Made by a program: the position numbers and the translations under genes. A stretch of DNA of 64,000 nucleotides from Liquidambar formosana (lineage: Eukaryota; Streptophyta; Magnoliopsida; Saxifragales; Altingiaceae), in assembly GCA_039720395.1 (NCBI GenBank), contig JBBPBK010000134.1, positions 62,001-126,000 on the forward strand, read 5' to 3'. A model generated the notes under the pieces. That model worked only from the letters and a program-made list of their open reading frames with translations. It made no database searches and had not been told where the DNA came from. Below are positions 11,007-22,900 of this stretch, in pieces (the stretch's first letter is position 1; each line of letters begins with the position of its first letter).

Positions 11007-13099
11007 ATGTTAATGGCTCTCTTCTTTCCCTTTCCTCTAGGTTGGTTTCATCTACTTGTGCTCCTACTTCTTCCCATCTTCTCTCTGTTTCTTTTGAAAC
11101 ATAAGAAGAAGAAAGGAAGGGAAGGAACCAAGCTTCCTCCAAGCCTTCCTATCATAGGCCACTTGCACCAACTGGGCAAATTGCCTCATCAAAACCTATG
11201 GAAACGCTCCCAAAAATACGGTCCAGTCATGCTACTGCAACTTGGTAGCATCCCCACTCTAGTCATTTCGATTTTCGGCCTACATGGCCGAACAAGTCAT
11301 GAAAACTCATGACCTTGACTGTTGCAGTAGGCCTCCCTCGCCGAGGCCAAAGAAACTTTCTTACGATTTCTTAGATGTGGCCTTCTCGCCATACAGTAGT
11401 TATTGGAGGGAGATGCGCAAGCTCTTCATTGCCGAGCTTTTAAGCCCGAAGAGGGCGCAATCTCTCTGGAATGCAAGGAAAGACGAGGTTAATCGCTTGA
11501 TTACCTCTATTTCCAAAACTTCTCCAAGCCCATGTAACCTGAACAAAAACATCTTTTCTCTGGCGGATAGCATTGTTGGTGCGGTCGCTTTTGGGAAGAG
11601 TTATGGAGGGATGCAATTCCAAAACCAAAACTTCCAAGATGTTCTTGATGAAGCCATGGACATTTTGGGTAGTTTCTCCACCAAGGACTTCTTTCCGTCG
11701 TCGGTAGGGAGGTTCATCGATGCCTTGAGGGGTTTTCGTGCTAGGGTTGATAAGAGCTTCTACGACCTTGATGGTTACTTCCAGATGGTGCTTGATGAGC
11801 ATCTTGATCCTACAAGGCTCAAACAGGAAACCGAAGACCTCGTTGATGTTTTGGTTAGATTATCAGAGGAAGACCCCCGCGTCACTAAAGACCATATCAA
11901 GGCAGTTCTAATGGTAAAAAAAAGGGGAAAAAAATGAACCTCCACTCTGTCCCTAGTTCATTAATTGTCTTTAATGCATGTGACATTCCGCCCACCCCCT
12001 CTTCATGGGTTCCACATGCGGGACGCTAGGTTGTTATGTGTTATGGGAGGTCCAATAACAATGCCATGGCCGTTATTGCTTTTTCCATATTAGACCGCAC
12101 GTGATAGCTTTCAACCCCATACCACGTATGGTGGGTGGTGAAAGGCACGTGCGTAAAGTAACATATTTCTTCACAACATGGGAGGCCAACTCTCTTAACA
12201 TAGTGGATGCTTCGACTCCCCACTTCTAACACTGATCGTGCGGTACACTTTTCAAACACACACCACTAGGGCCAGTACTCCCATTTATATCTGTGCATAA
12301 TAATGGTTTTCTCATTTAAATTCTAATATTTTTTTAAAAAAAATTTTGTATTTGCTGGGTTTTTTTTTTTTTTTTTGGTGCGTTCAGAAAATCTGGTACT
12401 TGGAAACTATATATAAAATAATTATTAATAATTTTGTGCTTCTCAAAATTATGCCTGTCTTATTTTCAGAATACATTCGTGGGTGGAATAGACATAAGTT
12501 CAATCTTGTGTGGGCAATGTCCGAGCTAGTAAAGAACTCCAGAGTGCTAAACAAAGTACAAGCCGAAATCCGTGGCTGCATGTGTTGGAAAGAAAGGAAA
12601 ACTAGATCAAGATGAAATGAAAAACTTGAAGTACTTGAAAATGGTGGTGAAGGAAACTTTCAGGAAGCACCCACCAGCAGTGCTATTAGTCCCGCGTGAG
12701 ACCATGCGCCATTGTAAGATTGGTGGAGATAATGGTTATGAAATTTACCCCAAAACAAGGATCCTAGTCAACGCGTGGGCGATCGGAAGAGACCCCAAGA
12801 GCTGGGAAAACCCAGATGAATTCTACCCAGAAAGGTTTGAGGATAATGACATTGATTTTAAAGGAAAGCATTTCCGGTTGGTGCCATTTGGGGCAGGTCG
12901 AAGGATTTGCCCTGGTTTGGCCATGGGAGTTGCGACCGTGGAATTCACATTGGCCAACCTTTTGTATTGGTTTGATTGGGAACTGCCTAATGGGATGGAA
13001 GCCATGAGCATGGAAGAGGACGGTGGAGGCATTACTGTCCATAAGAAAACACCTCTTTATCTTGTGCCCATCAAATATATTTGGCAAGAGTCAGAGTAA
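11007..13099 (+). pseudogene. CYP71-like cytochrome P450 pseudogene
   Basis: The family is the membrane-bound, haem-dependent plant monooxygenases (A-type, CYP71 clan) of the ER. Visible parts are an N-terminal hydrophobic anchor and basic KHKKKKGR, the hinge [14 protein letters not shown], the C-helix YWREMRK, an I-helix FVGGIDISS (the usual Thr after Asp is Ile), the K-helix KETFR, YPERF, and the haem loop FGAGRRICPG with its Cys (about 12887-12925). One intron, 11914-12469, sits at the usual CYP71 position. Frameshifts at about 11270-11283, 12500-12510 and 12575-12590 interrupt the frame, so no full protein can be made as read. No partner gene is next to it. Substrate is unknown. Confidence 0.88.
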
Positions 13100-13254
13100 T
13101 CAACCTTCTGAGGGTTCACTATAATAAGATGTCCGTTTAGCTATTAGATTTTCTATCCTAAATGAAATGAAATGAAGCCAATAATTTGTCGAAGTGGTTT
13201 ATGTTGTTATCATGCATGGGAAGTAGTAATATATTGATGAGTGTTAATGAAATC

Positions 13255-13412
13255 ATTCCTGTGGAGAGTGGTCATATGGCTTCTTATTAAGTAAGGGATT
13301 TTGGGTTCAATTCTCACCATTCTCCCTCAAAATCATCCTTATGAATTTTGTCCTGTAATTGCCAGATGTCAGGTGCAAAGCATTTAAAAACTCCTAATAT
13401 CAAAAAAAAAAA
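13255..13412 (+). mobile_element. tRNA-derived SINE
   Basis: A B-box-like GGGTTCAATTC is preceded by an A-box-like GTGGTCATATGGC at tRNA-like spacing, and the 3' end is an A run (13402-13412). The flanks AGTGTTAATGAAATC (13240-13254) and AGTGTTAGTGAAGTC (13413-13427) agree at 13 of 15 bases and look like an aged TSD. Confidence 0.75.
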
Positions 13413-13969
13413 AGTGTTAGTGAAGTCTTTCATTAGGAATTTTCTTCATTAATATTACAAGAAATTATGTTGCTATTTTTTCTTTTTCTTTTTTTTGCTC
13501 AGGAATTATATAAGAAGGATTGCTCGAAGATAGTAAAGCTCCCACAATTTTTTTTTTTTTTTTTTTTTTTTATAATGAAAATACCATTTTTTTTATGTAA
13601 ATGATTCTATATGGAGTAAATTTATTAAAAACTCAAAGACAGCTTTACGAAGGAGGCCAACAATAACATCTGTCAGCCTTCTTAAGGTTCAGTGTAGTTT
13701 TTGCTGTTTGTGATATCCTTGAAAAATGAATAGAGACTGCCTACCTAACAAGATGATATTCAGCGTCACACAAGCTGTAGGGCACAGACAACAAAAAAGC
13801 ATAGCTCTTATTATTTCCACATCGTACAACGAAAATTCACAATAATGTTACAATAGCCCTCAGAAGATACAAAATCAAAAACCCCCCCCCCCCAACCTCT
13901 TCCCCCTTCCCCCTTCAGCTTTTGGTTAGACATAGAATACAAAGTTTTTCAGGCATAATAATTAGCATA

Positions 13970-16900
13970 TCAGAAAAAAATGGACAGCTTCTCGTCTATC
14001 ATATTCTGCAATATACTACACTGCTCCAACAATTTGCTTAATTTATCATCTTCCTTCTTCACCATGGTAGTTGCCGCCACCACTAATTCACCACTAATGT
14101 TGTTTAGTCCACTGTTTACATAAGTCCCATCATCTGTTTCAACTAGTTCACCTTCCCATGGTAAATTCCTTTCATCCTCCATCAATTCACTTGTGTTAGT
14201 AGCTTCCAGAACTCCATCACCATTTGACACTGTCCCTGACGAAGTTTGAAAAGGTTCGGGCTCTGGTTGACCCTTCCTGGACAAAAGGGGGCTGCAGCCA
14301 ACTTCAACCATTTCATCTAGAGAAGGATGAAGTAAATTATAAGTTGAAGAAATACTAGCTTCAAGGTTTAACTCATCCAGACCTCTCGAAGTTGGAGAAG
14401 CAACACTATGTCTTTCCAAAACATAAGCTGCAGAGAAAGCTTCCGTGGATAAATTCATTAACCACCAATTGAAGATACGTCGGAAAATCATAACCCATTT
14501 TGGAACAATATAGAAGCTTGAATTATGAAGCTCGAGTCGAGCATTCTTTTGTAGCATTACAGAAGCCTCGTTTGTTGCTAGCGTCAATCCCATCATCTTA
14601 CTTGACTGGGTCAGGTATCTGATCAGGCAATTTTCAAGTCCTGATCTCTGGGTTTCGATCTCCTTGCCAAAATTAGAACCTATACTCAACCATGATATGT
14701 CATCGGGGAAAGTAGGAAGTTTACAGTCCCTTAATGCACACTTAAGAGGCTCAATTTTTTCAGATGAGCTCCATCCTATGCTCGGCAAGTATAACTTGGC
14801 AGCTCTATGCTCATCACTAAACTCCTCCAGCAGAGCAATCTCAGGACATGGCCAACTGGAAGGATTCGCACTAGCTGCTTCAGCAACTTCTCCCAGTGAT
14901 CGATCCAAGGATTCATTGAAGGCTGAGATACAGTGGTTTGGACCTACTTCATAAACGCTTGTTTCATCAAGAACCTTCAATAAAGAATTCAAGTGGGTCA
15001 GAACCAGCTCGCGCGTTTTCACGTATTGAAGAACAGGCTGTAGGGGTGATTCACTTGCTAGCCACTGTAGGCCCTCTCTTAATTGCTCATCACTGAAGAA
15101 CCCATCCAACTGTTCCATTTGCTGTTTCCTAACAAGGAAAACAATAAAAAAGCCACTTATTCGTGATTTGTCAATTTGATAGAGCCCCAATTTATTAACT
15201 ATGATGGATGAAAGATCAGATACTTCTTTGCATGAGCCACTTAAGATCAGAAGGGGCAAGTGGGAACCAGAAGGTAAAGACATCAGAAGGTCATGAAGAT
15301 GGATCTTTTGACGCTCCCATGGGATGCTTTCAGATACAAGAAACAGAACCGCACTAGCACCTAATACTGCCTCATTTGGATTGTCAAATTTTATATCCTT
15401 TATGACAGACAAACAGCAGGTCAGATCAGTACCAGCTTGGCCAGGAACCCATTTCTTCCATATTGACAGGCCAGGAGATGAAATTACCAGATCATCATCA
15501 TCATCATCATACTTTCTTTTTGGCATGAGCTTAGAAAGCAACCATGAGCCTGCTCCCATTTTATCTCCTGGATTGTTCAATTGAGAACATACAATAATTT
15601 TAAAGCAAAGGCATTTGGCCCCAGGATTTCTTCTGATCAGTTCACCCACTACCACATCTGAAACATTCAACTTAGACCATGATCGTTCAAGATTATCATA
15701 TCTCTCCCTCAAAACACGATCAATGTTAAACTCATCCAAAGTGCTTGGTTCCTTCACAAAATGAGAGAAAAAGATGAGAATCTCAAACAAAATAACTCAA
15801 GGTTGTGAAAAATAAACACATGATGAACCCATCTGGCATACAGATATGAAAGTTGGTTATTTCACAACTATATAGATATGTAGTACATAGGAAACAAAAA
15901 TGTCATAAATAAACACAAACATATATACATATGCATATTGAGAAAGAAAAAAATTACATCATGAAGTAATGAAACCATCAAGAATATAATCATTAAGTCA
16001 TCAGAGTCCATCATTCCCTATAATAGTTGCAGTCATTTTTACTTTTTATTTTTAAAAATGATATAATTACAATCAAAATATTGATTTGCAGAACCAACGT
16101 GAAATATGCCTCTTGATTTGACCTTCTCTAACCAGGGTTCCCCAACTTTAATTTGTGATGGACTGTCACCTTGTCATTTTCCTAGGAAAAGGAGAAGATG
16201 ATGATCCATGATGAGGTTTTGCTATGATTAACAAACAAAGTTGGGAAAACCAATTAGAAAGTAGAAACAAAGTCAAATGAGGAAACATACCCTTACTAGT
16301 TGGGTTTCACAACCATGATTTGCCTGTCATTACAAACTGCATTGACGTATGGTCATAAACGATGGACTCAAATAGTTGGGTTGGCGACTGAAAGCATGTA
16401 TTTCAAACAAAGCAATAGGAACAATAACCTGAAACCCAAGAGCAGGTGTATGTAATTTTATAAAATAAAAAAGAATAAAAGAAAACTTACATCTCTTTTT
16501 TGTCGAATTGGTAGGCCTAATGATAATGAATTCAACGCAGCATTTGCTGCTAAAAGCTTTTGCTCACGTAATTCCCTTAACTTTGAGGAATGCCGCCTCC
16601 ATATCCTGACCGGAGAGAAATGCAAGAGCAGTAAGATGCATAGTGATAAGAGTCCAGAAAATTTTGTTGGAGACTACATCCCTACTTAGTGTTGAATTTC
16701 TTAATTTTTATTTATTTATTTTTGTTAGAACACCACTTGACCCCAAAAGCTTAAACTATTAGGGAATGGGTCAACAATGTATATCAAGCTAATACTCCCC
16801 CTCACGTGCAACCCCGCTTGCACGTGGAGAGATGAACCGATACACGGAAATGAGTTAGACTAAATTGAACTGATAAAAAGTATAAGGGGATAAATGAATG

Positions 16901-19900
16901 GGGGGAGGAGGTGTGAAAACTTGAAACCAGGACCTCCTAGAGACTAGAGCTCTGATACCATGTTAGAACACCACTTGACCCGAAAAGCTTAAGCTATTAG
17001 GGAATGGGTCAACAATGTATATCAAGCTAATAATTTTTTTTTTGCTGTTGCTTTTTATTTGCTCATAGTATTTGCTGAGGAAATCTCTTCCTCTATTTTG
17101 TCCCTCTTCACCAGTAAAGTTTCATTCCCATCAGACAATTAAGATACGTGGTAAAAGCAACACCTCAATTTATAATGAAACCAATAGAACAAGCTACTGA
17201 CCTTAAAATCAACTTGAGTTTTGCCTCAGCAGCTTCTTCATCTTGATAACTTGCCATAAGTTCATTATTTTCAGCTTCTTGATAAATTTCACCTTCTAAA
17301 TCTTCAGCGAACACATTCTGGGGTACTGAATTTTCCATAGGAGTATCAAATTGAGAAGCAGGGGTTATATCCTGAAATACTCTTCTTGACACAATTTGCA
17401 ATGGCGTTGATTCCATGTCATGATGCACATTCCTAACCGGAGAGTTTCCGAATAGGGCTTCAGAATTTGGTCTCTCCACTCTCACAACTTTAGCCTGCTG
17501 AGATTCAAGGAAATTATGAGCTGAAGAGAAACCCCACGGTGATAGACGCACACCAGGAACCTGATGGTCATCTACACTCTGTTGACCAACCGTAGGTGTT
17601 TTGAGCATTGGCTGCACTTGCGTGCCATCTTTTAGGGATGAGACAGCTTCAAAGTCGGGCATTTCTTCATCAATTGTATGGGCAGAACTCTTCGCCTCAA
17701 TATATTGAACAGTTGTTGCATCTTGTTTATGGACCTTACCCAACTGAAGCTCTTTTTCCTCCTTCCACAGGCAAGGATACTGCTTGACAAGAAGATGAAA
17801 CATCCTCAATGATCCTTCCTGACTTTTTCAGATGAACAAGTTTTGAACATTTGGTAGGATAGTCCTTGTCGCCATTGACAAATGGCCCTTCCTTCACCAT
17901 ATATGGCTCTTCAAAATCCTTAATGAAAAATCCATGATACTCTAAAAGGCTTTCTATGTCTTCTTCCTAGTTCCAATGTCACAAATAAACATACGTGAAA
18001 TTGACTTCTATGTTTAAACTTTAAAATGCACCAAAGCGAATATAAATCAAGCCAAGGAAAAAATACCTCCATCCCAAGCCACTTGGCAACATGGGCAACA
18101 GGGACACCTTGGTTATTCTGTAAACCACAATGTAGAGACGCAAGTGCCTGGGTTCGTAACTGGTCAAAAACAGCATAACAAATAAGATAACATTACTAAG
18201 GATGTCCCTGTGCACGTGCAAAAATAGTTAGATACTATCCCCAACAACAAATGGAAAGAGAAAGATTCAAACTTTTTTTTTTCTGATAAGAAAGATTCAA
18301 ACATAAACAGTATCAAATGCAAGTCTCAAAATTAAACCTAGGAATGTTTCAACAATCAGTTCAACATTAATTCATGAAGAATCAGCACATATATTTTATT
18401 GTGTAACAAAAAAACGTTTTAAGCCAAACTTGAAGAAGTGTACATGCATTAGCAGTCAACCACTGTTAGCACTTGTCTAGTCATGTGTCGGTTTCAATAG
18501 ATGTGGTTTTTGCAGGAATGGGAGTCCTAAAATGGACCAATGAAAAATTAAAATAAGATTAAGACAAGTTGTATCAGCGTATGTTACCAAAGGCATAACA
18601 ATACGGATAATAAGATTAAATTAATATCAAAAAACTTATTCGAAAAAACAAGTTTGGCCATATATACACTAGAGGTAGAGGTATTTCTTATTTAAATGTT
18701 TTATATATTTCATTCTTCAACATTGTTCATGACCTTTTTCTCAATTTTCATTAGTAAATGGCATGCTCAAATGTGCAATCTCCATAACTTTGAAAATCAA
18801 CAAGCGCGTTATAATTTAACATAGACGAATTTTTACTAATATGTACCCTCATCTACACATAAAAATCTAATCTGCCAAAATAATAGATAAAGAGAAGGGG
18901 AAAGAGAACCTTGACAACATTACAATATGCTGTATATTTAAGCACGTTGTCTACACTTAAATGGACCAAAATATGTAAATAAATTACTATCACACATATC
19001 ACAGCAAATATGATTAGGATGGGAAAGGAAACACAGCAATATGCTGCCTGCTATCCAACTTGGCAATTTGAAAGAAACAAGTTTCCCCTTCCACATTATC
19101 CTGCCAGAGTTACTATGGTAGAAGCGGAATTCTTGGCTATAAATAAAGAAAACTTATGACTTGTGTGGTTAGGCAACCTAAAATTGATGGTGATATTCTC
19201 TTTTGTAAACAATAAAAACCACAAGAAGCAGTTACTCATACCTTCGCAAAGTGAGCATGCATTAGGCATGCTTGAAGGTAACTAGCTTTCCTCGCATGCT
19301 GAAAGAACGCAATAAAATTACCTGTTCTGCAAGCTCTGGAAGAGAAAAATCTCTAACATTATTAGATTCAAGTCCAATACAATAACTGCGAATAAATTCA
19401 AGGGAAGAGACAACCTTGCTACATCACGGGCAAATAGCACTTCTGGGGTTTGTCTTATCTCTGCAGTCATCTTTGCAAGATCAAGTGAGAGCTCTGCTGG
19501 TTCAACCTAGCACGAATCACTTATTTTCACAGACAACATTTAAAATAAACTTTTGAAATTGAGTTTCCACTTTGAATGACTTACTTTATACCCAGGATGC
19601 TTGTCCAATTTGAGAAGTGCATAATAACCTCGAAACTCTTTTTCTGTTGGCACATTTATTCCTTTCTTCCTATGATCATCATACATTTGGAACAACTCAA
19701 CCGACGTTTTGTTCATTTGTTCAATGTTGAGATGTGCATCAAATCCCTCCGAAAATCCCTCTCCTTTCGTATATTCACATAATTCATGCATCGCTATTAC
19801 ATGAAGTCTTATCTGACCACCACAGAAATCAGTAACACTGTTTAGTCTTGCGGATTGTGATGGATAAAATGGTACCCTAACATAAATTTCCAACCAATAC

Positions 19901-22900
19901 TTTTATGCATCAATTATCAACCAATACCCACACACTTTCCAACACAACAAACTATAATTTAAAGTGTGAACTTCAATTATCAGAAAGAAAATTAATGCTA
20001 ACATATACAAGGTAATAAAGAAGGGGCCATTATCTATTACAATGATAAAAAGTCTCGAGCTACCGAGTGCAAACACGTGAGTTCAAGTTTTGAGAGCAAC
20101 CACTTTGTACTAGAAGAAAAAGGGTTAGCACTGTATCCAACTCACCCCTCGTGGGACCCCACCTAGCGGGACTAACATTGGGTAATGGTCAAATATACAA
20201 GGTAATAAAGAGTGGAAGAACAAAAACATCAGTGTCAAATAATGACATGGGCCATTTAGGCCACTTAAGCTGGTGCCATGTATCCCATTCCATACAAATC
20301 GAAAGCCTTAAAGTTCATCCTTACAATAATCTTATACTGCTTGGAAATAATATAATGTGATTCTGCTTATTACAAAGGGAAAAGGGGACTTTCAGCATAT
20401 TAGGAAGTATGGGAAAAATCTTTTTCTCTAAAAGCAGACACACAACTGGAATGAAGCGACCAAAATGTGACAGGTGCTACCAGGAAAAATCTTAAAAGCT
20501 TGATATATATATATATATTTATTTATTTATAACGGGGGAACCATCCTATAGCAAGGCCCTTTGGACCACCCATGGAACCTAAACCTCTAGGGAGACTAGC
20601 ATAGCAACCCACTGCCACGGCCCCCCACTTAAATCTTGGGTGGTCCTGGCAGGGAATCGAACCCATGACCGTACGGCTACCCAAGCTTAAAAGCTTGATA
20701 TATGGCGTAAACACCTGGTGGATTCTATTTGTAATAGACTAATAGGCCTCATCTGGACGGGCCCATCGAGTCATCATCCATGCATGCTCACATATAACTC
20801 AAATGCACACTGCAGCCACAAAGGAGTGCATCTTTTCCTCCTGCAAATCTTAACCCAAGTATTCCCTCAAAAACAAGGTGTTTCTCAAGACTTCAACCCA
20901 TGCTTAGTGATGACGCAAATAGCATTAAAATATTATGCAACTGGAAACTAAGGAGATCAGAAAGAGAACAGACCATTTGCTCCAGCATAGTAATAGACCC
21001 TAGGTTAAAAATGTGTTGCATCCTCAGGTCCATCCGGATTGCCCTCATCCTATCCCACAAAAAGTTATACATGCCAAGAAACTTGTCATCGTAAGGCTGA
21101 TCTAGCAAATCAAGAAGATAATCAATCGTCTTCTGCAGAATAGGCATTGGTCTTATCAAGTCTGCTTCCCTATCTGCTGTCCTATTGTACTGTAAAAATC
21201 ATACAAGAAAAACAAGCACCATAATTCCTCATGTATATTATGAATTTATGACTTAAGATAATTTAATAAATGAATAAATTCTTGTTCGACAGAAAAAATC
21301 CCAAATTGGTTCAGGAATACCTTCTTTACAGCAAGAGATTTGCTGCTTTGGTTTCTATCCCCATCCAAGCGTTCATACTGGTCAAGATCCCCTTTCCTCT
21401 CTCGTTCTGCTCTCTCTGACTCTGAAACGTGAAGCAAGAATCTAACACAAATTAAAAGATGAGATGAGATAAAATTTCAGATACCTTTAGAACTCTCCCA
21501 ACATAAACACGAAAATGTCAGGCGGTATCTTAATAATCATAAAGAACCAGATGGAACTTCAAATTATAAAGAGTAAGATATTTTAAATTTCTGTTGTTTC
21601 ATATACTGGTAGTATCTTTGCTAAAATATAAGGTAACCCAAACTCGATGCGAGCTCTCTTACAGCTGGGAAAAGTGGGATAAGGTCATAAAACTGAACAT
21701 CATTGAGTTTACAAGCTTGCTTCTAGATTAAGATGCCAAGATACATACCAGGACACATATCTGGACATAACCCAATTATTATACTGGATGACTCCAAGCC
21801 GTCAGAATCAGGTAAGACACTGCCGTTGGGAAAATCGCATGCTGCTTCCACAGATTGTTCCCCAACATATTTACGCTTTTCCATCATAGCCTGATCTTGT
21901 CTATTCCCAGAAAACCTTTGGTTTGCAGTCTCAGAACCACTTGGCTCAGTTTGGCTTAGTTCAACTTTAAAGCGGGCCAATCGCTTTGCCTTGGCTTGCA
22001 TTTCCCTGTGAACATGAAAAAAAAAAATTAGAAACATAATGAACCAAAATTTATAACAGAAAATAAGAAACAAATGATCATAGGAACAAAATCGCTCAGT
22101 ATTTTACCGTTCAGTATCATCTTGGGTGGAATATGAGTTTCCCTGAAAGACTTGATTAGAGGAAGGTACCGGAGGTGACCTAGATCTTTTGGGAACCGGG
22201 AAGCTGGTGGGCTTGGTTACAGCAGCTTCGGCATCAATATTGTGGGCAGATGGCAATGATGTCTGAGTTTGGGGATCAGAAGTATGGACATTTGACCTAG
22301 TACCCATTCTAGGAGGAGATATAGAAGGCCTGGACAAGGGAATGATGTGATGGGTTCACTGAAATGAAAATAAAATGGAAAAAACTGCCTAAAAGCCATA
22401 AACCACCATATAAAATATATTTTGAAAACAACAAGGAGGGACAGTGATATGTTCATTCAATTTCTGATTTTTCAAATATAAATATCCCTTAAATTCTTCC
22501 ATGAAACAATCAAACAAATGCACATTATGTTCAATTTCTAATATCTATACGAGAAGGTTGTCATTCTCTTTTTACAACAAGACAATAAGAATTTTTTTTA
22601 ATCTTCACTTCATCTCCTTTGACATCCCTTCCATAACTCTCATGCCCCATAACTTTTCATCAGCATATATTACATTCTAGATCTGGAATTCATATCTATA
22701 TAGCTTTGATCATGTGTGGGATATCCCGGATATTCCATACGATCGCAGCCGTCCGTGAACAACACGTGCGGGTGCGTGAATGCACGCGTGTCATTTACGG
22801 ACGGCCGTGATCGAACAGGATAGTCCGGGATATCCCCCATATAAGCAGCCCTATATATATATATATATATATATATTCTGCATTGCAAAATGTGATTGAT

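Noticed and set aside
16723..17032. Cassandra-type TRIM with a 5S rRNA domain
   Set aside because: LTRs of 72 bp are too short, and I see no 5S-like promoter boxes.
20650..20685. tRNA gene
   Set aside because: Only a B box and weak A box in a sequence with an 18-bp TSD and SINE body. No cloverleaf can be completed.
22670..22888. Small coding exon of SAC3B
   Set aside because: It starts in an AT dinucleotide run, spans the foldback element, and the flanking exons already join in phase without it.
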